A stretch of 64,000 nt of DNA from Limisoma sp963601185 (lineage in GTDB: Bacteria > Bacteroidota > Bacteroidia > Bacteroidales > Muribaculaceae). This document shows, piece by piece, positions 43,737 through 51,853 of this stretch (the first letter of the stretch is position 1; each line of letters opens with the position of its first letter). The DNA lies in contig CAVCEE010000008.1 in assembly GCA_963601185.1 (NCBI GenBank), positions 47,578 to 111,577 on the forward strand. The letters run 5' to 3'. The notes beneath the pieces were generated by a model, which was not told where the DNA came from, did not search any database, and saw only the letters and a list, made by a program, of their open reading frames with translations. Made by a program: the position numbers and the translations under genes.

Positions 43737-44399
43737 CTATTTGTCCATAACCGGGCGGATTGGCAAGCCATTATAGCGGTCGTACGAGAAATTGTCATAT
43801 ACCTTGAAATCAACCGCCATCAATGCGTAGGCGTTCTCGTTGTTGAAATATTTGGTGAAGACCGATGTGCTCCAATACCAGAGGAACACCCCTTTTTCCA
43901 CACCGTTATTGTAGCCCGCCGCGGGAAGGAAAATCGAGTTGCCGTTAGGGCCGATAACAAGATAACCGTTCACGCCGTTGTAGTCATTCTTCCATTCCCA
44001 GGTACAGCATTCGGCCAGTTCAGTAAACTCCGCCGTGGTGGGTATGCGCCACTTTGTGCCCCAGTTTGCTATCGCAGCATCGTCGCCTGGCTCGAGGATT
44101 GTCTTGCCGTCCGCCTTAGAGTATTTGGTGAAGTCTCCGGCGCCGTCCCAATACTTGTAGTTGCCCCATTCAAAGCCATTTTTTGGAGTTGTCTCACCCC
44201 AGGCGAAATATGAGCCGAATTCGTACGGCGAAGATGCGCCGATATTACACGTTGCCCAATGCACACCGCTCGGCAACCCAAGGTCTACTGACTCATGGCT
44301 TCCCAATGTGAAACCCTTCTCCATTTCCGGCTCATCGCCACTGCACGATGCCAATCCCATGCAAATAACAGCCACTGCCAAATAGATAAACTTTTTCAT
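43737..44399 (-). CDS. Lipoprotein with FISUMP-like domain (paralog of the one at 28.6 kb)
   Basis: 220 residues. Lipobox GLASC with Cys19. The mature domain follows the same plan as its paralog: VDLGLPSGVHWATCNIGA, GSYFAWGETTPKNGFEW, WRIPTTAEFTEL, SIFLPAAGYNNGVEKG, WYWSTSVF, RYNGLPIRPV. Function unknown. The N-terminal signal, the domain and 90 bp of upstream DNA are shared with the gene at 28640, so both belong to a family probably amplified in this genome. It is transcribed leftward, after the SusD terminator, from an ECF-like promoter. Confidence 0.82.
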   Translation of the reverse strand: MKKFIYLAVAVICMGLASCSGDEPEMEKGFTLGSHESVDLGLPSGVHWATCNIGASSPYEFGSYFAWGETTPKNGFEWGNYKYWDGAGDFTKYSKADGKTILEPGDDAAIANWGTKWRIPTTAEFTELAECCTWEWKNDYNGVNGYLVIGPNGNSIFLPAAGYNNGVEKGVFLWYWSTSVFTKYFNNENAYALMAVDFKVYDNFSYDRYNGLPIRPVMDK

Positions 44400-44465
44400 C
44401 GCAATATGCCCTTGTCCGTGTCGGGCGCCAACGTTAATGGGTTAAACGCTTCTTGTTACTTGTTC

Positions 44466-44497
44466 TTTTTTGACCGCAAAACCCCAAAAAGGTTTAA
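44466..44497 (-). promoter_or_regulatory. ECF-like promoter AAACC-N16-GTC (second copy)
   Basis: On the minus strand AAACC at 44495-44491, exactly 16 bp, GTCAAAAAAG from 44474. Flanks TTAAACCTTTTTG and TTGCGG match the copy at 28459-28490, although the middle of the spacer differs. The shared leader block CGACACGGACAAG lies at 44424-44411, about 12 nt before the ATG, as in the other copy. Confidence 0.6.
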
Positions 44498-44523
44498 CGC
44501 ACCACCGCCATTTCCGACGGAAC

Positions 44524-44557
44524 AAAAAAGGGGCGCGGCAATCTCTTGCCGCACCCC
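44524..44557 (-). terminator. Terminator of the second SusC/SusD operon
   Basis: On the minus strand GGGG-GCGGCAA pairs with TTGCCGC-CCCC around GAGA (one mismatch), followed by six T. Confidence 0.93.
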
Positions 44558-44584
44558 AATTAAATGCTATGTTTAACCTCTGTA

Positions 44585-46453
44585 TTACTGTTGGTCAGAG
44601 TCCCACCACACGTTGATTGCCCAAGCATCGTCCGCGCGGTTCCACATTGCCTCCTTACCCTCAGAGTCAGTCATCACAGCGCCTGGCACTTGTGCGCCGA
44701 TAGCCTGAAGGTTTGTGCTGTTGTAGTTGTACTCGTGTGAGCACTGACGCCAACGGCGGAACTGCTTGCCAAGAGGAATTGCCTTCATGGCGTTTGCAGT
44801 CTGATAGTAGGCAGCAGGAATATTCCAGTTGAAGAAGTATTCAGTGTTGAAGTCGTAGCGGCGCATATCGTTCCAGATTTCCATCGAGAAGAGCAACGCG
44901 ATACGTTTCTGAGTCAAAATCTTGCCCAAAGAGATGTCGGCCGATGTGCCGATACCGTTCTGGAGGAAGTTGTCGATGTCGGCTTGCGCCATCGGTGCAA
45001 ACGACGGACAGTTAGCAAGGTTGCTGTCTTCGCCCACCCAAACTTTAAGTTTGTCGTTCATCAACTCGATGCTTGCCTGAATACCTTTCTTGTAAGCCTC
45101 GTATGCACCTGCACGGTCACCCTTGTTGAAGAGCACCTCTGCGCGGATGAAGCATGCTTCTGCGTATGTACCGATATAGGTAGGAGCAGACACGCGAGTG
45201 TAGAATGTACCTGACTCTGCCGAGTTGTCGTTGCCTTTCAGACGGCGGTAAAGCAGGTCGACATTGGCTGCGTAGCCCTTTGAAGAACTTGTTGCCTCAA
45301 CATATACAGTGTCGCCCAAACGAGCATCTGCCGCATTTTCGCAGTACCAACTGTTTGTCTTGCTGTCGAAGGAAGCACGGATAGGGCCACCGCTTGTACG
45401 GATGTTAGACTGAAGGTCTACACCGAGTGAACGACGCCATTCACCGTTCCACTTGATTTCTGCTGGAGAGTCGACACTCTTTCTCGACTTAACCCAAGGA
45501 ATGATGTGGTCGGCACGAGGGTCCTCAACACCAAGACCGGCAAAGTTGGTCAAGTTGTCGTAGAGACACTTGGTTGGCATATAGCCTGAGTTCATACCGC
45601 TGACAGAGTAGAGAGGAGAATAGTCAACCGGCTCATCCCATCCGAGCACGTCGTGGCTTGAACTGTTGGCATCGGTGTGGTTTACTACAGTGTTGTCGGC
45701 ATTGCTCTGCATTGCCTTGTCGAGGCAGGCGATAATTTCGGTAGCGTCATACTTGCCGTCCTTGTAACTGCCGGCACCCTTCTTCACGAGGTGGTTCAAC
45801 CAACGTGCCTTGAGCAGATAGCCAAGTTTAATCCATTTGTTCACATCGCCGCCGTTCCAAGAGTCGCCCACTGCGAGAGTTGGAAGAGAAGCCTTCTGAT
45901 TCAAACCTTTCTCAAGGAGAGAAATTGCCTCCTCGATGTCGTCAATACAGCCGAGGAAGATTGTGCGGCCTGTGTCGTATTCAGGAGTTGCGCTTGCGCC
46001 GCACGCCTGAGTGTAAGGCATCTCACCGTAGAGGTCGGTCATAAGCATAAAGCCATAAGCACGGAGGAGTTTCGCTGCACCGGCAAACTGGTAGTTTTCA
46101 ACTGCCATTGCCTTGTCATACATATCCTGGTTGTTGACATTTGCGCCAACGAAGAACCACTGGTAAGGAGTAGTCACGATACCATCGGCTGGAAGCCAGT
46201 CGCTCATGTTGGCGTATGTGCCGCCGCCAGTGTTGCGGGTCCAGTCGCCCATTGCCATCGACGAACGCCACGCTGCAAACTGGTTGGCGTCGTTGGTATA
46301 GAACTGGATGTGTGCCAGACGCTGCTGATATTGAGCACTTGCATCTGTTGGGTTATCCGGGTCGGTGTTAATGTCGAGCCAGTCGCTGCACGATGTGAAC
46401 GTCAGCATCGACATTCCTGCTACACCAAGCAATAATGATTTATATAGTTTCAT
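44585..46453 (-). CDS. SusD/RagB-family lipoprotein (SusD-like 2 type)
   Basis: 622 residues. Lipobox FTSC with Cys22, followed by the family start DWLDINTDPDNPTDAS, which marks the SusD-like-2 subgroup. The helix YQFAGAAKLLRAYGFMLMTDLYGEMPYTQA is the TPR-like SusD core. Codons are T-rich like those of pckA and fba, suggesting strong expression. It follows its SusC partner by 29 bp and is closed by a terminator. No glycoside hydrolase or regulator is linked, so the ligand is unknown; this subgroup often goes with peptide or mixed ligands. Confidence 0.95.
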   Translation of the reverse strand: MKLYKSLLLGVAGMSMLTFTSCSDWLDINTDPDNPTDASAQYQQRLAHIQFYTNDANQFAAWRSSMAMGDWTRNTGGGTYANMSDWLPADGIVTTPYQWFFVGANVNNQDMYDKAMAVENYQFAGAAKLLRAYGFMLMTDLYGEMPYTQACGASATPEYDTGRTIFLGCIDDIEEAISLLEKGLNQKASLPTLAVGDSWNGGDVNKWIKLGYLLKARWLNHLVKKGAGSYKDGKYDATEIIACLDKAMQSNADNTVVNHTDANSSSHDVLGWDEPVDYSPLYSVSGMNSGYMPTKCLYDNLTNFAGLGVEDPRADHIIPWVKSRKSVDSPAEIKWNGEWRRSLGVDLQSNIRTSGGPIRASFDSKTNSWYCENAADARLGDTVYVEATSSSKGYAANVDLLYRRLKGNDNSAESGTFYTRVSAPTYIGTYAEACFIRAEVLFNKGDRAGAYEAYKKGIQASIELMNDKLKVWVGEDSNLANCPSFAPMAQADIDNFLQNGIGTSADISLGKILTQKRIALLFSMEIWNDMRRYDFNTEYFFNWNIPAAYYQTANAMKAIPLGKQFRRWRQCSHEYNYNSTNLQAIGAQVPGAVMTDSEGKEAMWNRADDAWAINVWWDSDQQ

Positions 46454-46482
46454 AATGAATAGTCTTATTAGTTACACAATGT

Positions 46483-49400
46483 TTAGAAAGTGAGGTTTAC
46501 ACCGAGTGAGAAACTTGCTGTTGCAGGTACACCGCAATAGTCGAAGCCTACAGATGAAGAACCACCTACACCTGAACCGCTGGCTGCTGCTTCTGGGTCA
46601 CCATCGTAGTTGGTGAAGAGAAGGAGGTTGGTTGCAGTTGCAGTCACGCTTGCACGCTTGATGAATTTAGTCTTTGCAAGAGCCGTCTTAGGAATATCGT
46701 AGGTGAGCGATATTGAACGGAGACGGAGTGAATTCACGTCTGTGATCCAGTTGCGAGACTCCAAGTTGTAGTAGTTAGTGTAGTACTCACGGATAATGTT
46801 GTAACCGAGCATTGTCTGACCGTTGAACACGTAAGTCTTGTCAGGCTCCCAAGTGTTGCTTACTGGGTTGCCACTTTCGTCAACACCACTGATTGTAAGA
46901 GGCTGGTTGCGGAAGTCGGCTGAGAACTGGCTTACACCGCTTTGAGTCATAGCGTATTTTGTACCGTTGAACACTGCACCGCCTACACGGAACTCCCACA
47001 ACATATTAAGAGAGAAGTTCTTGTAAGTAAATGTGTTGTTCCAACCGCCAGTGAATTTTGCCTCACGGTTAGCAACCTCGTAAGTCTTCTTGTCGCTGGT
47101 TGGCATGCCGTTCTTGTCGAGGACGAGTTGTCCTTCTGAGTTGCGAGTCCATTGCTTACCTGCGATTGCCATGAAGTGGCCGCCGCTGAATGTAGCAGCC
47201 TGTACGTTACCGTATTGCACGTCGGTTACATACATTACGTCCATACCTTCAGGAAGACCTTCCATAGTACCGCGGTTGCCGGCACCGTTGATGCTTGTTT
47301 CCCAAGTGAAGTCCTTAGTCTGTACCGGAGTACCGCCGATGCTGAGTTCAAGACCCTTGTTGTAGACTGTACCTACGTTCTGCATACAGAAGATGTAGCC
47401 AGTAGATTGCGGTCCACGCGGAGAGATGATCTGGTTGATAGAGTTGTTGGTGTAGTAAGCGATGTCGAATTTCAAACGGTTCTGGAAGAAGTGGAGTTCA
47501 AGACCGACCTCAGCAGAACGTGTCTTCTCAGGTACGAGGTATGGGTTCCCACGAGTCCAACTGTTACCTACACCTGTTACGCCGTCAAGATAAGTCTTGA
47601 CACCCCAAAGAGTTGTGTTGGTTGCATAGGCTGTTGTACCTTTACCTACTTCTGCCCAAGATGCGCGAACCTTACCGAATGTCAACCAGTCTGGACGAGC
47701 CTCACCGAGCAATTCAGTGAATGCGATTGCACCGCTGACAGAAGGATAGAAGAATGAACGGCTGTTCTTTGGAAGAGTAGAGTTCCAGTCGTTACGGCCG
47801 GTAACAGTCAAGAACACTGTGTTGCGCCAGTCGGCACGAAGTTCACCGTAAACACCGAGGAGGCGTGTGCGAGTTGTTCCATTCTTGAATTTCTTGTTGT
47901 CGTCGGTTGCGTTTTCATAACTGTAGAGACCATCAACAGCGAAGTTCCATGCCATCATGTATGTGCGGTTGCTGCGCATATATTCAGTTGTTGTACCGAG
48001 CATAAGGTTGACGTTGAAGTCGCCAAACTGCTTGTTGAAGTTGGTCATCAAGTTGGTCGAGAGGAAGCGGTATCTGAGAGTGTTGTCGCTCATCATTCCG
48101 TTTTGCCATACTTGCTTTACAGCGCCGCCAGGAGCGTAGCGTGTAGAGTTCTGGGTAGTGTAGGAGTCAACACCCATACGGTAGTTGATCCACCACCAGT
48201 CGGTCACGTCGGCCTTCACGTTGAAGTTACCAGTGAAGCGCTCTGTCTTGTCGGTAAACTTGTTCTTGTTCACAATCCAGTATGGGTTGTCGGTTTCGTC
48301 CCATGGGTCGAGGTTGGAGCCGAACTGACGGTAGCGTGAGCCGTCCTCTGCAAGATATTGCTTCATGTCGGAGTTAGGAGCCCAAGTGTACACACCGTAG
48401 AGCGCACCTGTACCGCTTGATCCATAGAGAGCCGCACCTGTAAGGGTCTTAGTTGTGCGGGCATCGCTATAGGCAGCGTTTGCGCCGAATGTAAACATCT
48501 TGTATTTCTGCTCGCCGTTGAAGCGGAATGTTGTCTTGGTATAGCCTGTTGTCGGCACGATACCGTCTTGGTCGTAGTATGAACCGGAGAGGTAGAACTT
48601 GCTGTTCTTCGTACCGCCGGCAACGCTCAAGTTGGTATCCCAAACACCGCCGTTCTGGAAGAAGTCGCCGATGTTGTCATAGTATGGAGTGTCGGATGAG
48701 TATTTCTCGCCCCATGCCGAATATGAGTTCAAGTCCTTGTAGACCGTACCAGTGTAGTTGCCGGCTTCGTCATACTCGTCGTCCATATAGCCTCGTTTGT
48801 ATTGGCTTTGGGTCTTAGGCAACGACTTTGCCCAAGAAGTCATATATTTTGCATTGAGGTTTACCTCTACCGATCCTTCTTTACCTTGTTTTGTGGTGAT
48901 GATCACAACACCGTTGGCTGCGCGTGAGCCGTAGAGTGCTGATGCCGCCGGACCTTTAAGCACACTCATGCTCTCGATGTCCTCAGGGTTGATGTCCATC
49001 ACACGGTTACTTGATGTAGTGGCTGAACTCATCATACCGTCGAAGGCAGAGTTGCCGACAACTGATGTAGAGTTATCGTAGGTCACACCGTCAACAACGA
49101 AGAGAGGCTGGTTGTCCATACTCTCAGAACCTGATGTACCGCCACGGAGAATGATTTGTGAGCCTGCACCGGCTGCACCTGATGATTGGGTGATGTTCAC
49201 ACCGGCAATCTTACCAGCCAAGGAGTTGATTGCGTTGGTGCTCTTGTTTTTCATGAGTTCGTCGGCCTTGATGTCGTCGATAGCGTAGCCGAGGGCTTTC
49301 TTGTCGCGCTTGATACCGAGAGCGGTTACAACCACTTCGTCAAGGTCCTGTGTTGTACTCTTCAATGTTACAGTGTAGTTTTTCGACACTCCTACTGCCA

Positions 49401-49674
49401 CTTCCTGTGTCTTGGAGCCTACATACGACACCGTCAATACCTGTCCAGGCTTTGCCTGTAAATGGAATTTACCGTCGGCATCGGTTGCCACACCGCGGTT
49501 TGTGCCTTTGACCGTTACAATTGCCCCGATTAGAGGCTCGCCATTGGAATCATAAACTGTTCCCGAAACTTCACTGCCTTGAGTCTGGGCAAATGCCGTA
49601 CCCGACCCCATCGGTATGAAAGGGGTGGCTCCTGCCAGTGATAGTGCCACGAACACTGCACTTAATTTTTTCAT
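46483..49674 (-). CDS. SusC/RagA-family TonB-linked outer-membrane protein
   Basis: 1063 residues from the ATG at 49674 (a TTG two codons upstream is in frame). Signal peptide MKKLSAVFVALSLAGATPF and on to AFA, then a carboxypeptidase-regulatory-like domain (GTVYDSNGEPLIGAIVTVKG), the region DEVVVTALGIKRDKKALGYA, the plug with IILRGGTSGSESMDNQPLFVVDGV, and a barrel ending in FSLGVNLTF. Unlike the SusC at 17.2 kb it has no STN domain and no linked sigma/anti-sigma, so its control differs. It imports the SusD-bound ligand with TonB energy. A long AT-rich leader region precedes it. Confidence 0.96.
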   Translation of the reverse strand: MKKLSAVFVALSLAGATPFIPMGSGTAFAQTQGSEVSGTVYDSNGEPLIGAIVTVKGTNRGVATDADGKFHLQAKPGQVLTVSYVGSKTQEVAVGVSKNYTVTLKSTTQDLDEVVVTALGIKRDKKALGYAIDDIKADELMKNKSTNAINSLAGKIAGVNITQSSGAAGAGSQIILRGGTSGSESMDNQPLFVVDGVTYDNSTSVVGNSAFDGMMSSATTSSNRVMDINPEDIESMSVLKGPAASALYGSRAANGVVIITTKQGKEGSVEVNLNAKYMTSWAKSLPKTQSQYKRGYMDDEYDEAGNYTGTVYKDLNSYSAWGEKYSSDTPYYDNIGDFFQNGGVWDTNLSVAGGTKNSKFYLSGSYYDQDGIVPTTGYTKTTFRFNGEQKYKMFTFGANAAYSDARTTKTLTGAALYGSSGTGALYGVYTWAPNSDMKQYLAEDGSRYRQFGSNLDPWDETDNPYWIVNKNKFTDKTERFTGNFNVKADVTDWWWINYRMGVDSYTTQNSTRYAPGGAVKQVWQNGMMSDNTLRYRFLSTNLMTNFNKQFGDFNVNLMLGTTTEYMRSNRTYMMAWNFAVDGLYSYENATDDNKKFKNGTTRTRLLGVYGELRADWRNTVFLTVTGRNDWNSTLPKNSRSFFYPSVSGAIAFTELLGEARPDWLTFGKVRASWAEVGKGTTAYATNTTLWGVKTYLDGVTGVGNSWTRGNPYLVPEKTRSAEVGLELHFFQNRLKFDIAYYTNNSINQIISPRGPQSTGYIFCMQNVGTVYNKGLELSIGGTPVQTKDFTWETSINGAGNRGTMEGLPEGMDVMYVTDVQYGNVQAATFSGGHFMAIAGKQWTRNSEGQLVLDKNGMPTSDKKTYEVANREAKFTGGWNNTFTYKNFSLNMLWEFRVGGAVFNGTKYAMTQSGVSQFSADFRNQPLTISGVDESGNPVSNTWEPDKTYVFNGQTMLGYNIIREYYTNYYNLESRNWITDVNSLRLRSISLTYDIPKTALAKTKFIKRASVTATATNLLLFTNYDGDPEAAASGSGVGGSSSVGFDYCGVPATASFSLGVNLTF

Positions 49675-49989
49675 AAGCAAATTTTTATATTAGGTTATTT
49701 TCTCACATTTCTGCGAGGTGTTTTATTTTTAATTTAGGGTTTTTACGTTTTGCCTGTGATTTCCAAAAACCTTTTCAATGACTTTTTCGTCAATCAGCAT
49801 TGCAAATTGAATGAAAAATTTTCTAATATGCAAATGATTTTTAAGATTTTTTTCGCAAACTATCACAATTTTTTATTCAATTTGATATAATTGTTTAAAT
49901 CATTTATTCCTATTATCCTCTCTTTCACGGCATTTTTGCAGATATCCGCACCATTTTTTCAGATAAATCAACTACAGCAGAAAGCCGCA
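49675..49989. other. AT-rich upstream region of the second susC
   Basis: About 310 bp with no ORF. On the minus strand there is a near-consensus GATAGTTTG around 49858-49866, one base short of TAnnTTTG. The rest of the region would be a long 5' leader of the susC mRNA, in which a translational control element is possible but not demonstrated. Confidence 0.4.
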
Positions 49990-49990
49990 T

Positions 49991-50034
49991 AAAAAAGCAG
50001 CGCAGGACGATGCCGACGGCATTGCCCTGCGCTG
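49991..50034 (-). terminator. Terminator of the trpB-like gene
   Basis: On the minus strand CAGCGCAGG pairs perfectly with CCTGCGCTG around a 19-nt loop, then CTTTTTT. Confidence 0.9.
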
Positions 50035-50068
50035 GTACTGCACTATAATTTACTCTCTTCGGATATTA

Positions 50069-51436
50069 TCAGATAATTTTCTCAAGGTCTTTAGTGTTGG
50101 CTGCCACCTGCTCGTCGGTCACCTGATAGTTGGCGAGGTCGCCGGCAAGATACTGGTCGTAGGCTGACATGTCGATAAGTCCGTGACCAGAGAGGTTGAA
50201 CAGTATCACCTTGCTCTCACCTGCCTCTTTGGCTTTCTTCGCCTCGCGGATTGCCGCTGCAATGGCGTGCGACGATTCCGGCGCTGGGATGATGCCTTCC
50301 GACCGTGCAAACAGCGTCGCTGCAGCGAAGGTTTCGAGTTGTGGGATGTCGACCGCCTCCATCAAGTTGTCTTCTCTCAACTGGCTAACCACCGATCCGG
50401 CACCGTGATAGCGGAGTCCGCCGGCGTGAATGTTGGCAGGAGCGAAGTTGTGGCCGAGTGTGAGCATCGGGATGAGCGGAGTGTAGCCCGCCTCGTCGCC
50501 GAAGTCATACTGGAACACGCCGCGCGTGAGTTTCGGGCACGATTCCGGCTCTGCGGCAATAAACCGAGTGTTGCGCTCGCCGCTGAAGTTGTGGCGCATA
50601 AACGGGAAAGAGATGCCGCTGAAGTTGCTGCCGCCGCCGAAACAGCCGATCACGATGTCGGGGTATTCGCCAGCCATTGCCATCTGCTTCTCTGCTTCCA
50701 ATCCGATGACCGTCTGGTGGAGCGCAACGTGGTTGAGCACTGAGCCAAGCACATATTTGCAGTTAGGTGTCGACATAGCGAGTTCCACTGCCTCGGAGAT
50801 GGCTGTGCCGAGCGAGCCTTGATATGTTGGGTTGTCGGTTATGATTTTGCGTCCTGCCTTGGTCGACATACTCGGAGAGGCTATCACCTCTGCTCCGTAG
50901 GTCTCCATAATCGAGCGGCGGTAAGGTTTCTGGTGGAAGGATACCTTTACCATATATACTGCCAACTCCAGCCCGAAATGCTTGGCGGCAAGCGACAGGG
51001 CTGCACCCCACTGTCCGGCACCGGTCTCGGTGGTGATGTTGGTCACGCCCTGCTGTTTACAGTAGTATGCCTGCGGTACCGCCGAATTGAGTTTGTGAGA
51101 GCCCACTGGACTCACGCTCTCGTTTTTGAAATAGATGTGGGCAGGAGTGTCGAGAGCCTTCTCCAGGCCGCGGGCGCGGACGAGAGGCGTAGGACGCCAA
51201 ATCTTGTACATCTCGCGCACTTCCTCCGGTATTTCAATCCATTTGTCCTTGTCGTTGAGTTCCTGACGCGACGCCTCCTCAGAGAAGAGCGGATAGAGGT
51301 CCTCCGCCTTCAGCGGCTGCTTTGTTGCCGGATTGAGCATCGGACGCGGTTTTGTCGGCATTTCTGCCACTACATTGTACCATGCTTCGGGTATATCTTT
51401 TTCCTGTAAAAGGAATTTCTTTGATTCTGCTGCCAT
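50069..51436 (-). CDS. trpB: Tryptophan synthase beta-like enzyme (TrpB2 type)
   Basis: 455 residues from the ATG at 51436, the first after the predicted promoter. It is longer than TrpB1 (about 400) and has the N-terminal extension of TrpB2. PLP lysine in SVSPVGSHKLNSA, substrate loop TETGAGQWG, phosphate-binding GCFGGGSNFSG and C-terminal SHA(I) and LSGHG motifs are visible. It condenses indole with serine to tryptophan; TrpB2 enzymes usually act without TrpA, often as indole scavengers. No other trp gene is linked, which supports the scavenging role. Monocistronic. Confidence 0.94.
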   Translation of the reverse strand: MAAESKKFLLQEKDIPEAWYNVVAEMPTKPRPMLNPATKQPLKAEDLYPLFSEEASRQELNDKDKWIEIPEEVREMYKIWRPTPLVRARGLEKALDTPAHIYFKNESVSPVGSHKLNSAVPQAYYCKQQGVTNITTETGAGQWGAALSLAAKHFGLELAVYMVKVSFHQKPYRRSIMETYGAEVIASPSMSTKAGRKIITDNPTYQGSLGTAISEAVELAMSTPNCKYVLGSVLNHVALHQTVIGLEAEKQMAMAGEYPDIVIGCFGGGSNFSGISFPFMRHNFSGERNTRFIAAEPESCPKLTRGVFQYDFGDEAGYTPLIPMLTLGHNFAPANIHAGGLRYHGAGSVVSQLREDNLMEAVDIPQLETFAAATLFARSEGIIPAPESSHAIAAAIREAKKAKEAGESKVILFNLSGHGLIDMSAYDQYLAGDLANYQVTDEQVAANTKDLEKII

Positions 51437-51462
51437 ATTTGTATATTTATTAATTACACTTG

Positions 51463-51491
51463 CAAATATATGCAAACTTTCGCAATTCCAA
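51463..51491 (-). promoter_or_regulatory. Promoter of the trpB-like gene
   Basis: On the minus strand TTTTG ending at 51489, 18 bp, TATATTTG at 51470-51463. Confidence 0.68.
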
Positions 51492-51605
51492 AAAAATTCC
51501 TACAAAAAAAATGCACACAAGCAAAAATTTTGGAATGCAGCCGCAAAACCATTGAGTTTTCATCCGAATCAATCAAATCCGAGGCAACCTTTCGATGTTT
51601 TTATA

Positions 51606-51640
51606 TGGAGTGCGAGCGCGCCGTAGGAGCGCACCCTCCA
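51606..51640. repeat. REP-like hairpin
   Basis: TGGAG-TGCG pairs with CGCA-CTCCA around AGCGCGCCGTAGGAG; the GCGC...GGAGCGC core resembles the element at 60514-60530. A second small hairpin AGACTC/GAGTCT lies at 51665-51682. Confidence 0.55.
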
Positions 51641-51691
51641 ATTGATTTGATTTTCCGCATACCGAGACTCTTGTTAGAGTCTATCTATAAC

Positions 51692-51806
51692 AACATTTCG
51701 GTATTTTCGTAGGTTTCGGGCAAAAACATTTCGGTATTTTCGTAGGTTTTGGCAAAAAACATTTTGGTATTTTCGTAGGTTTTGGCAAAAAACATTTTGG
51801 TAACTC
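51692..51806 (+). repeat. Tandem repeat of 33-bp units upstream of the DUF4143 ATPase
   Basis: Units start at 51692, 51725, 51758 and 51791 (last partial), each AACATTT(C/T)GGTATTTTCG followed by TAGGTTT(T)GG and CAAAA. In one frame the array is open as an 11-residue repeat with KHFGIFVGFGK. The last copy supplies the TTTTG of the ATPase promoter. Confidence 0.9.
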
Positions 51807-51826
51807 AAACAAAACGACTACTTTTA
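51796..51826 (+). promoter_or_regulatory. Putative promoter of the DUF4143 ATPase
   Basis: TTTG at 51796-51799 (in the last repeat unit), 19 bp, TACTTTTA at 51819-51826, one base off TAnnTTTG. Confidence 0.5.
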
Positions 51827-51853
51827 TGCCAGAAAACAAGAACTTTACGGCAA

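Noticed and set aside
49768..49795. Third AAACC...GTC promoter copy
   Set aside because: Spacing is 17, flanks do not match, and it points away from the susC gene with no gene ahead.
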